Assembly (NCBI GenBank): GCA_020697635.1
Contig: JAEHCT010000065.1
Location: 1 to 6,977 of the forward strand
DNA from: Candidatus Bathyarchaeota archaeon
GTDB lineage: Archaea > Thermoproteota > Bathyarchaeia > TCS64
DNA: 6,977 nt
Reading direction: 5' to 3'
This document shows, piece by piece, positions 1-5,735 of this stretch. Position 1 is the stretch's first letter. Each line of letters begins with the position of its first letter. The position numbers and the translations under genes are program-made. The notes beneath the pieces are model-generated. The model was not told where the DNA came from. It made no database searches and saw only the letters and a list, made by a program, of their open reading frames with translations.

Positions 1-2
1 GC

Positions 3-263
3 TTCAGCTACGTGCTCTTCCGCCTCCAGAGAGACTCCGCGGAGGAGCAGAAGCTAGTCGACGACTTCCTGTACAAGCTCCTCGACTCCTTCAAGTCCCT
101 ACGATACAACCTTTACAGCATGAAGATGGCCATACACGTGGCCAGGCACAAGATTGAGCCGCCCACAGAGATGCTGTCCTTGGTCGACACAGGAATCGAG
201 AGATCCGTGGGCCTCATCAACGACTATCTAGCCTTGACGGGTGACGCCCAAGACGAAGAGTGA
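3..263 (+). CDS. C-terminal fragment of a protein ending in a degenerate, His-less HisKA-like dimerisation domain
   Basis: The reading frame is open to the left window edge (first full codon at 3), so this is the 3' end of a longer gene. The GTG at 12 lies inside it and is not a convincing start. About 86 residues are visible. They form two predicted helices joined by a short turn, and they align by eye with the HisKA hairpin of the kinase encoded at 784-2538. The kinase H-box HDLRNPL corresponds to KSLRYNL here, and its second helix corresponds to LVDTGIERSVGLINDYLAL. The phospho-accepting His is Lys (codon 93-95), the following Asp is Ser, and the Pro is Asn. The protein stops just after the second helix (DAQDEE, TGA 261-263), so there is no HATPase domain. 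It probably dimerises or binds a partner without autophosphorylating. Upstream sensor domains (PAS, GAF or membrane) may lie outside the window. The HisKA assignment is moderate; that this is a real coding C-terminus is likely. Confidence 0.7.
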   Translation, partial: FSYVLFRLQRDSAEEQKLVDDFLYKLLDSFKSLRYNLYSMKMAIHVARHKIEPPTEMLSLVDTGIERSVGLINDYLALTGDAQDEE

Positions 264-298
264 ACACCCAGTTCCAAGATAAACCCTGAAGATTTAGC

Positions 299-328
299 AG
301 AATATGATGGAACGCTTAACCATATTCT
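299..328. repeat. 8-bp inverted repeat next to the response-regulator TATA box (candidate operator)
   Basis: AGAATATG (299-306) and CATATTCT (321-328) are exact reverse complements separated by 14 bp, giving a 22-bp centre-to-centre distance, about two helical turns. The right half-site ends 1 bp before the TATA-like TTTAAAT, overlapping where the BRE would be. A bound dimer there could repress or activate the downstream gene. It might instead be an RNA hairpin ending the upstream transcript, but the A/T-rich stem and 14-nt loop would be weak and no T-tract follows directly. The function is inferred. Confidence 0.45.
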
Positions 329-329
329 C

Positions 330-336
330 TTTAAAT
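330..336 (+). promoter_or_regulatory. Archaeal TATA-like box for the response regulator gene
   Basis: TTTAAAT lies in the gap before the receiver gene. At a usual archaeal spacing of about 26-27 bp from the box centre, transcription would start near 359-361, only 7-9 nt before the TTG at 368. This short leader agrees with the absence of a Shine-Dalgarno sequence there. Predicted from motif and spacing only. Confidence 0.5.
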
Positions 337-367
337 CCAGTGTGTTTAGGCGATTCTAGAAATAATA

Positions 368-775
368 TTGAAGACGGATCACATCCTCTTGGTTGACGAC
401 GATCAGGAAATCATATGCAGCTTTAAATCCATCCTAGAGGATGAGGGCTACGTGGTCTATACCGCCAACGACGCAGACGAGGCAGTAAAGGTCATGACTG
501 ACAACGAGGTACAGCTCGCCATCATGGACTACATGCTCCCTAGGACCCGGGGGGACAAGCTCGCAGAGACCCTCATGGCAATCAACCAGAAGTTAAAGAT
601 AATATTCGTCTCTGGCTACCTAGAGGTAATTGATGCTGCCAATAGGCTCGACTGCGGTGTATGTGGCGTATTCCTTAAGCCGGTAAGCCCCGAGAGACTC
701 GTGATCCAAGTAAGGAGCATGGAAACTGACCCGTTGCATGTGGAGCCGCCCCTATACTCCTACACGGTACAGTGA
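368..775 (+). CDS. Single-domain response regulator (CheY/Spo0F-like receiver)
   Basis: A 135-residue protein consisting of one receiver domain plus a tail of about 20 residues, with no DNA-binding or enzymatic output domain. It should take a phosphoryl group from a histidine kinase and act by protein contact in the cytoplasm. All key residues are present: the acidic pocket in LLVDDDQE (D11/D12), phospho-acceptor D54 in IMDYMLP, the switch Ser S82 in FVSGY, and K104-P105 in FLKPVSP. The start is TTG at 368. An in-frame stop lies at 347-349, no ATG or GTG occurs between it and the conserved first strand, and TTG puts that strand at residues 5-9. The gene follows the degenerate HisKA gene in the same direction, probably from its own promoter. 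It converges on the kinase at 784-2538 with 8 bp between the stops. That kinase is the obvious candidate phosphodonor, though the pairing is inferred. Confidence 0.93.
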   Translation: MKTDHILLVDDDQEIICSFKSILEDEGYVVYTANDADEAVKVMTDNEVQLAIMDYMLPRTRGDKLAETLMAINQKLKIIFVSGYLEVIDAANRLDCGVCGVFLKPVSPERLVIQVRSMETDPLHVEPPLYSYTVQ

Positions 776-783
776 AAGTAAGA

Positions 784-2538
784 CTAGGACGTTTCCTCAA
801 CAACCATATCGAGTAAAGTATTCTCAGGCGCAGTCACTGACGTGAAGGCTGGCAGAGTTATGATGAAGATCGTTCCTTTTCCCACCTCGGACTCGACTTC
901 GATGGAGCCGTTGTGGGCGTCGACTATCTTCTTGCAGACCGCCAGCCCCAGCCCCGTGCCCTTTGCCTTCGTCGTGTGCAGAGGTATAAACAGGTTATCC
1001 CGGTTCTCCTCCGATATGCCTATGCCTGTGTCCCCTATCATGATGACGTTGGCGTCGTCTCTCTTGTGGGCATTTACAGAGATCTTGCCTCCGTCGGGCA
1101 TCGCCTGCACAGCGTTCAGGAGCAGGTTGATGAACAGCCTCTGTATCAGGTACCAGTCCACCGCGACCATGAAGTCCTCCGGGAACTCCATCTCTATCTC
1201 GACGTCTTCCGGGACCTGGATCTGGGTAAACGCGTTGTTCAGCAGACCCTTGAGTGGGTATAGCCTTGCGTCAGGCTCCCTCTTCTTGCCAAAGGCCTGC
1301 AGATCTGAGACGATCTTGTCCATGTAGAAGATGCTCTTATCGATCTTCTCGAATACCTCCAAGGCCTCAGGATTGTCCGCGTGCCTCTTCTTGAGACTGT
1401 AGCTCAGACCCTTGAGTACCTGCAGCGGGTTTCTGAGGTCGTGGCCCACCATCATGGTGGTCTCCCCTATGATGACGAGCCTCTCCGCATCCCGCAGCTC
1501 CTTCGTCTTCTCCTCGACTATCCTCTCAAGCCTCTTGGAGTACTCTAGCACATCTGTCATGTCCCTGATTATGAATACGCGCACCCTTTCTTGGCCCCAG
1601 TCGTCGATCAGGCTCGTGATCCTCAAGTCGTAAACCCTGTCCATGTACTCTACGCCCGTCTTCTCCTCGATTATTCTCCTGTTCTTGAAGTAGAATATGT
1701 CTGGGAGGATGTCCCACAGCCTCATGTCTAGGAACCTGACGTCGGTGAACCCCGTGAGCCTCTTGGCGGCGTCGTTCAACCATATTAACTTGTACTCGTG
1801 GTCGGCTATTATGGCGGCGTCGTTCATCTCATCTAATAGGGACTCGTATGCCAGTGGGAGCACGTCGATCTTGTACAAGTTCTCAGGGTTCACGAGGGCG
1901 ATGACGCTGCTCAGGAGGTTAAAAATGAGTGGAGTCATGTTCCGCTGGTTTGGGAAGTAGCCCATCACAGACAACGCGTATGTGACCGCGAATATAGCTA
2001 TGGCGAGGAGGAACGTCACGGCCCTTGTCTTGTAGAGCGTCCTCTTCGACAATATCATGTGCATAAAGAGGTAGGTTACGGCGACCACAAGCACGTATAG
2101 GTGTAGTATGGCTGCGAATCCGAAGACGCTGTGCTTCACAACTACTTGGTTGTTTGGCGTTATGACCGAGTTGCTCCACATGAGGCCGTGCCTGCCATTG
2201 GTCAAGGCTAGCACCGCGAACGCCAACGAGGGAACCATGATGGGTATGGATCTTTTGATTGTTTTCACGTCCAACTCGAAGTACCTTGTCAGGTAAACCA
2301 TGAACAAAGGAGGGACAAGGAAGGAGAAAGCTGTCTGGATGGAGTACCACAACTCGATGTCTGCCGGGGTCTCACTGATGATTTGGAGGAGGTATGTGAG
2401 GCTCCAGATGCTTCCCAAGTCGATGAGGAAGCCGCCCACAATGGACCCAGGAATCCTGTACCTCAGCCAAACTAGTATAGCCATGACGAACGCGACGCCA
2501 GCCGACATCAACAAAATAAAGTTGAAAGTAACATCCAT
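784..2538 (-). CDS. Membrane sensor histidine kinase (7TM-like region, PAS, HisKA, HATPase)
   Basis: 584 residues. Residues 1-215 hold about seven hydrophobic segments, as in the HisK N-terminal 7TM sensor family. A PAS domain follows at about 232-330, then a coiled-coil linker (335-355). HisKA has its H-box at GHDLRNPLQ with H366 as phospho-acceptor. The HATPase domain has an N-box (N471, N475), G1 box GDTGIGIS (D503, G505, G507), F-box LFIPLHTT and G2 box KGTGLGL (527-532). The catalytic core looks complete, so an active autokinase is expected. The signal is unknown: the membrane region may sense lipids or small ligands, and the PAS may bind a cofactor. The ATG at 2536-2538 has GGAG (2550-2547) 8 nt upstream, and the first TM segment starts at once. 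The gene is divergent from the DUF362 gene and convergent with the receiver gene at 368-775, its likely partner. Its base composition looks less GC-rich than that of the genes to the right. Confidence 0.95.
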   Translation of the reverse strand: MDVTFNFILLMSAGVAFVMAILVWLRYRIPGSIVGGFLIDLGSIWSLTYLLQIISETPADIELWYSIQTAFSFLVPPLFMVYLTRYFELDVKTIKRSIPIMVPSLAFAVLALTNGRHGLMWSNSVITPNNQVVVKHSVFGFAAILHLYVLVVAVTYLFMHMILSKRTLYKTRAVTFLLAIAIFAVTYALSVMGYFPNQRNMTPLIFNLLSSVIALVNPENLYKIDVLPLAYESLLDEMNDAAIIADHEYKLIWLNDAAKRLTGFTDVRFLDMRLWDILPDIFYFKNRRIIEEKTGVEYMDRVYDLRITSLIDDWGQERVRVFIIRDMTDVLEYSKRLERIVEEKTKELRDAERLVIIGETTMMVGHDLRNPLQVLKGLSYSLKKRHADNPEALEVFEKIDKSIFYMDKIVSDLQAFGKKREPDARLYPLKGLLNNAFTQIQVPEDVEIEMEFPEDFMVAVDWYLIQRLFINLLLNAVQAMPDGGKISVNAHKRDDANVIMIGDTGIGISEENRDNLFIPLHTTKAKGTGLGLAVCKKIVDAHNGSIEVESEVGKGTIFIITLPAFTSVTAPENTLLDMVVEETS

Positions 2539-2546
2539 CGCTAGAT

Positions 2547-2550
2547 CTCC
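2547..2550 (-). promoter_or_regulatory. Shine-Dalgarno-like GGAG for the histidine kinase
   Basis: On the minus strand GGAG lies 8 nt before the kinase ATG, a workable ribosome-binding spacing. It lies inside a tiny upstream frame, ATG GAG ATC TAG (2552-2541), that ends 2 nt before the kinase start. This is the clearest SD-like site in the window. Confidence 0.5.
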
Positions 2551-2588
2551 ATGGACGCGTTCGCTTCCTCCGCCTGCCCTGAAGATTC

Positions 2589-2599
2589 AATTATAATAG
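2589..2599 (-). promoter_or_regulatory. TATA-like box for the histidine kinase gene
   Basis: The minus strand reads CTATTATAATT in a GC-richer context. The expected start is about 26 bp downstream, near 2568, which leaves a leader of about 30 nt containing the GGAG site. It shares the 155-bp divergent intergenic region with the DUF362 promoter. Motif-based only. Confidence 0.45.
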
Positions 2600-2656
2600 A
2601 ATTTATGGAGTCAGCGTCTGGGATAGCCCCGGAGCATTTTTTACCGTTAGGAGCAC

Positions 2657-2667
2657 TTTAATTATAT
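2657..2667 (+). promoter_or_regulatory. TATA-like box for the DUF362 gene
   Basis: TTTAATTATAT lies upstream of the ATG at 2694. A start about 26 bp from the box centre falls near 2688, giving a leader of only a few nucleotides. This supports a near-leaderless mRNA and the 2694 start over a later ATG. Motif-based only. Confidence 0.5.
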
Positions 2668-2693
2668 CCTGATACCGACAGAGTTCAAACGAC

Positions 2694-3713
2694 ATGAAGG
2701 TAACCCACGAAGGCTCCATGAAGATATACCAAGAACTGGCTGAGAACCCGCCAGAAGCCCCCGTAGTACCCATGAAGCCACGCCGCGAGAGCCTCTACAG
2801 ATCGGGAGACAGGAGCCAGATCGCCCTCGTGAAGACGAGGGATCGTACCTCAGGCGTCCTTGAGGCGCTGCGGCTCCTCGGAGGCCTTGAACGGCTCATC
2901 GAGGGCGTCGACGGAGAGATCATAATAAAGCCTAACTGCAACACAGACGACCCGTACCCACGGGACACCCACCCGGAGATGGTGAGGGCGATATCTGAGG
3001 CTCTCATCGCCACAGGGGCTGATCCAGGCCAGGTAGTAGTCGGCGACATGTCGGGGAGGTTCCGTGGCTTGCCCACGCGGGCCACAATGGAGAACCTTGG
3101 CATCAAGACGGTGGCAGATGAACTGGGCCTGGGTCTTGCGTACTTCGAGGAGGAGGACTGGGTACGGGTGCAGCCGCCTCACGCCGAGTATTGGCCGGAC
3201 AGCATAACAATACCCAGGCGGATATACGAGGCGGAACGGGTGGTCTTCACGCCCATACTGAGGAGCCACTCGACGGCCACGTTCACCTGCGCCATGAAGC
3301 TGGGTGTGGGCCTCATCGACGCGAAGGCTAGGGAGTGGCTCCACAACGGGGAGCGGCACGTGGAGAAGCTCCAGGAGATAAACACGGCTTACAGCGTCGA
3401 TCTCGTGGTCTCAGACGCCATGAAGATGAACACAGGCCACGGCACGGACCCGGAGGACGAGGTAAGCCCGGGCGTGATAATTGCGAGCGACAACGTAGTC
3501 GCCAACGACGCGGTGGCCGTCGCCCTGATGCGCAGGCACGGCACCGTGAGGGTCAAGGAAACCCCCGTATTGGAGCACGCGCAGTTCAGGGAGACCGCGA
3601 GGCTCGGCTTAGGGAGCCCCGATTTAGACCGAGTAGCGTTGAAGACGTCTAACCTCGCCGGCGACCCCTCGTTCGACGAGCTGGTCGACGATATTAGGGC
3701 GGAGCTAGGCTAG
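2694..3713 (+). CDS. DUF362 domain protein, stand-alone, function unknown
   Basis: 339 residues covering one DUF362-type domain (roughly 45-310). Family-like features are IIIKPNCNTDD (76-86), HPEMVRAISEAL (93-104), VVVGDMSGR (114-122), LRSHSTATFTCAMKLGVGL (189-207), the VVSDAMKMNTGHG segment (238-250), the ASDNVVANDAVAVAL strand-helix (264-278) and a late GLG (305-307). There is no CxxCxxC cluster, so it lacks the ferredoxin module fused to some members, and it has no signal peptide or TM segment, so it is probably cytoplasmic. The biochemical role of the family is not settled to my knowledge, and I assign none. The ATG at 2694 fits the TATA position. The ATG at 2718 (M9), preceded by GAAGG, is an alternative, and residues 1-40 look poorly conserved. 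The gene has its own promoter and overlaps the SDR gene tail-to-tail. Confidence 0.85.
   Translation: MKVTHEGSMKIYQELAENPPEAPVVPMKPRRESLYRSGDRSQIALVKTRDRTSGVLEALRLLGGLERLIEGVDGEIIIKPNCNTDDPYPRDTHPEMVRAISEALIATGADPGQVVVGDMSGRFRGLPTRATMENLGIKTVADELGLGLAYFEEEDWVRVQPPHAEYWPDSITIPRRIYEAERVVFTPILRSHSTATFTCAMKLGVGLIDAKAREWLHNGERHVEKLQEINTAYSVDLVVSDAMKMNTGHGTDPEDEVSPGVIIASDNVVANDAVAVALMRRHGTVRVKETPVLEHAQFRETARLGLGSPDLDRVALKTSNLAGDPSFDELVDDIRAELG
3710..3713. other. CTAG palindrome shared as the stop codon of two convergent genes
   Basis: The DUF362 gene ends in TAG at 3711-3713. The SDR gene on the other strand ends in TAG at 3712-3710. The 4-bp palindrome CTAG therefore supplies both stops, and a second in-phase TAG (3714-3716) follows the DUF362 stop. 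There is no room for a terminator between the genes, so either transcript must extend into the other gene as antisense RNA. Confidence 0.9.
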
Positions 3714-4603
3714 TAGACCAGCTCCTTCCACCCTCCGTCGGGGGTCTGGTACCTCACCCTATCGGGCCAGTCGATGGGCGTGTAGACGGCCTGCATGAGC
3801 CTGCCTTTCCACCTCTCGTAGGCGGCCTGCTCTCCGCCGCTCCGCAGCGTCTCGGTGAGGGCTCTGGTGCTCAGCCGCTGCCCCGTTACGCCGCCCCCTC
3901 TCTGGAGAGCCAGAAACGTCCATGCGTCCCCGAAGGACTCCACCATGGAGTCGTCGTCCGCGTAGAGCCGCCTCGCCTCCTCGGGCATGCCCTCGGCCTG
4001 CCTCAGAGTCATCTCGGTGGGCTTGAGCCTCAGCCCCTCCGGTGCAGAGACGTTGAGGCTGTTAACCGCCACGTTGTGGGGCCTGAGCTCTAGGGCGAGG
4101 CACTGGGTGAACCCCTCGAGGCCGTACTTGCTGGGACAGTACGCACACTCGGCGACGAACCCCACCTCGGCTGACCTGCTGCTTATGTTTATGACGCTGC
4201 CGCCTCCCCGCTCCTTCATGGAGGGGAGGAACGCCTTCGTGAGGGCGAAGGGGGCCCTGAGGTTCACGGCCATGACCCTGTCCCAGTGCAGCATGGTGGT
4301 CTCCTCGAAGGTGAGCCACGGGCTGGTGGCGGCGTTGTTCACCAGGACGTCCAGCCCGCCATACTCGTCGAGGATACTCTCGACGACTCTGCTTACTCCC
4401 TCGTCGGTGGATATATCCGCTGGCACGGTGAGCACGTCGCCGCCTTCCGCCCTCATCGCCTCCTCGGCCGACGCCAACTCGTCGACGCTTCGGGCCACGG
4501 AGACCAAGTTGGCGCCCTCACGTGCATATGCCATCGCCATGGCTCTGCCGAAGCCCCGCCCCGAGCCGGTTACCAGGACAACCTTGTCCTTGAGTCTGCC
4601 CAT
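3710..4603 (-). CDS. Short-chain dehydrogenase/reductase (classical SDR with C-terminal extension)
   Basis: A 297-residue NAD(P)-dependent oxidoreductase with a Rossmann fold. It shows the cofactor motif TGSGRGFG (12-19), D63 in PADIS for the adenine ring, NNAA (89-92), N114 and the catalytic set S142, Y155, K159 (YCPSK). Basic R16 and R38, with no acid at the end of the second strand, suggest a preference for NADP(H). The substrate is unknown. It is about 45 residues longer than a FabG-type SDR. The usual PG motif after the fifth strand reads APEG, and the canonical TG...vDGG ending is replaced by VTGQRLSTRAL and a basic/aromatic tail ending GWKELVY, so substrate pocket and oligomer contacts probably differ from FabG. 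The ATG is at 4603-4601. It lacks an SD but sits about 26 bp from a TATA-like box, as for a leaderless mRNA. Divergent from the deacylase gene, convergent with the DUF362 gene. Confidence 0.92.
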   Translation of the reverse strand: MGRLKDKVVLVTGSGRGFGRAMAMAYAREGANLVSVARSVDELASAEEAMRAEGGDVLTVPADISTDEGVSRVVESILDEYGGLDVLVNNAATSPWLTFEETTMLHWDRVMAVNLRAPFALTKAFLPSMKERGGGSVINISSRSAEVGFVAECAYCPSKYGLEGFTQCLALELRPHNVAVNSLNVSAPEGLRLKPTEMTLRQAEGMPEEARRLYADDDSMVESFGDAWTFLALQRGGGVTGQRLSTRALTETLRSGGEQAAYERWKGRLMQAVYTPIDWPDRVRYQTPDGGWKELVY

Positions 4604-4625
4604 GGGGGACTCTTATCGCGCTGGA

Positions 4626-4634
4626 CATAAAAGC
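4626..4634. promoter_or_regulatory. TATA-like element in the 69-bp divergent region
   Basis: The minus strand reads GCTTTTATG. A start about 26 bp on would fall at about 4603, exactly the first base of the SDR ATG, so that mRNA is predicted to be leaderless. On the plus strand the same bases read CATAAAAGC and could serve the deacylase (start near 4656). A second candidate for that gene is CCATATTC at 4634-4641 (start near 4664). Opposing pre-initiation complexes here would overlap and could interfere. Confidence 0.45.
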
Positions 4635-4672
4635 CATATTCGCATGAGCCACAGAAAACACAGGTCTACGAG

Positions 4673-5650
4673 ATGAGTGACGTTCTTAAGGTTCAGGATC
4701 TTGAGGCAGGGCCCGGCGAGAAGGTGCGGGGCTACCTAAGCATAGCCGAGAAGCCCGCCGGCAGGCACAGGATCCCCGTCATGCTTGTGAACGGCGTGGG
4801 AAGCGGCCCAACGGTGGTCATCAACGGCGGCGAGCACGGCTCAGAGTACAACGGCCCCGCAGGGGTGCTGGAGCTCATGAAGACACTGGAACCGGGGGAC
4901 GTCGACGGCAAGGTCATAATGGTGCCCATGGTGAACACCCTGGCCTTCGAGACACGGTGGATGCACGGTAACCCCGTTGACTACAGGGACCTAACGGGCT
5001 GCTATGTGGAGGAGATTCCCCGCGGCGGCTCGGGGCCGCCCAAGATTACGTACTACGTCACAACCACGTTCTACCGCGAGGTGCTGAGCCAGGCGGACTG
5101 CAGGCTGAACCTCCACGGCGGCGACATCGAGGAGGACCTCCTCACTGGCACCATGTACAGGATGACGGGCGACGAGGAGAAGGACAGGCTCAACTTGGAG
5201 CTGTGCAGGGCCTTCGGCTGGGAGTGGATAAGGGAGAGCCTGCCGAGGCCCCGCGGCAGCCCCATGAAGTTCCCCGTGACGGTGGGCACCGAGGCTGGAG
5301 GCATGGGCAGGTGCCAGAGCGACATCGTGTCGGAGGTGGTCCGGGGCTGCAGGAACGTGTTGATGAAGCTGGACATGTTGGAGGGGGAGCCATTGGTGCC
5401 GCCCAAGGCTAAGGTGTTCAACCCGTACCATCTGTACGCTGAGCACGGCGGCTTCTTCATAAGCAACGTCCGGGCGGGCGACATGGTGGAGGAGGGCCAG
5501 ACGCTGGGCGTCATAAAGGACCTCTTCGGGGAGACCTTGGAGGAGATCGTCGTCCCCACCGACGGCGTCGTCCACATGGTGACCAGCCCAGCCATATGGC
5601 AGGGCGACGTCGTCTACGAGATAGGCAAGGACCTCAGGGAGATCTCCTAG
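4673..5650 (+). CDS. Zinc deacylase of the succinylglutamate desuccinylase/aspartoacylase (AstE/ASPA, M14-like) family
   Basis: 325 residues. It is predicted to hydrolyse an N-acyl amino acid or related amide in the cytoplasm, using one Zn. The likely ligands are H55 and E58 in GGEHGSEYNG and H148 in LNLHGG. The likely catalytic base is E207 in VGTEAGGMG. N88 and R95 in the NTLAFETRWMHGN segment, followed by YRDLTG, correspond to the family NP..R..N..DLNR substrate-binding segment, here divergent. Residues from about 245 to 320 form the usual small beta domain (RAGDMVEEGQTLGV, then VPTDGVVH). Length is typical. No other arginine-succinyltransferase or ectoine genes are nearby, so no AstE or DoeB symbol is justified. 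The ATG at 4673 is the first in frame before the conserved start, with a weak AGGT (4662-4665) 7 nt upstream. The divergent SDR neighbour could act on a product or precursor, but this is speculative. Confidence 0.9.
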   Translation: MSDVLKVQDLEAGPGEKVRGYLSIAEKPAGRHRIPVMLVNGVGSGPTVVINGGEHGSEYNGPAGVLELMKTLEPGDVDGKVIMVPMVNTLAFETRWMHGNPVDYRDLTGCYVEEIPRGGSGPPKITYYVTTTFYREVLSQADCRLNLHGGDIEEDLLTGTMYRMTGDEEKDRLNLELCRAFGWEWIRESLPRPRGSPMKFPVTVGTEAGGMGRCQSDIVSEVVRGCRNVLMKLDMLEGEPLVPPKAKVFNPYHLYAEHGGFFISNVRAGDMVEEGQTLGVIKDLFGETLEEIVVPTDGVVHMVTSPAIWQGDVVYEIGKDLREIS

Positions 5651-5652
5651 CC

Positions 5653-5688
5653 GAACCCACTTTGTTCAACGCTTTGAAACGGGTGTTC
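5653..5688 (+). terminator. Possible two-part hairpin just after the deacylase stop
   Basis: GAACCC (5653-5658) can pair with GGGTGTTC (5681-5688) with one bulged G. Nested inside, TTCAA (5665-5669) can pair with TTGAA (5674-5678) around a CGCT loop. It begins 3 nt past the TAG and could end or stabilise the deacylase mRNA. The two stems are separated by unpaired bases and no strong T-tract follows, so the call is weak. The inner TTCAA/TTGAA could equally be a protein-binding site for the serpin promoter. Confidence 0.3.
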
Positions 5689-5735
5689 TAATGTGTGGGA
5701 TTATCTAGAACTATCTGCAAGTTATATCAGTGAAT

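Noticed and set aside
12..263. GTG at 12 as the start of a small independent 83-residue gene
   Set aside because: The frame is open to the window edge, no ribosome site can be seen, and a domain starting mid-helix is more simply the end of a longer protein.
842..1327. 161-codon + strand frame antisense to the kinase domain
   Set aside because: The minus strand encodes unmistakable HATPase motifs here; the + translation has no recognisable domain.
2694..3713. DUF362 protein as an iron-sulfur ferredoxin-type protein
   Set aside because: Some members carry a 4Fe-4S module, but this one has only isolated Cys residues (82, 199) and no CxxCxxC.
3987..4676. 229-codon open frame on the + strand across the SDR gene
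   Set aside because: It is antisense to a protein with complete SDR motifs, its translation is Ser/Pro/Arg-rich without family resemblance, and long antisense frames are expected in GC-rich genes.
4991..5595. Two long minus-strand frames across the deacylase gene
   Set aside because: Their composition (His/Val/Leu/Ala-rich or Ser/Pro-rich) is typical of shadow frames, and the + strand has conserved Zn-site motifs.
4673..5650. Naming the deacylase astE, ASPA or doeB
   Set aside because: The catalytic motifs fit the family, but the substrate-binding segment is divergent and none of the partner genes of arginine succinylation or ectoine breakdown is present.
5721..5728. GTTATATC as the serpin TATA box
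   Set aside because: Its transcript would start near 5750, after both ATG candidates, and no later in-frame start keeps the signal peptide.
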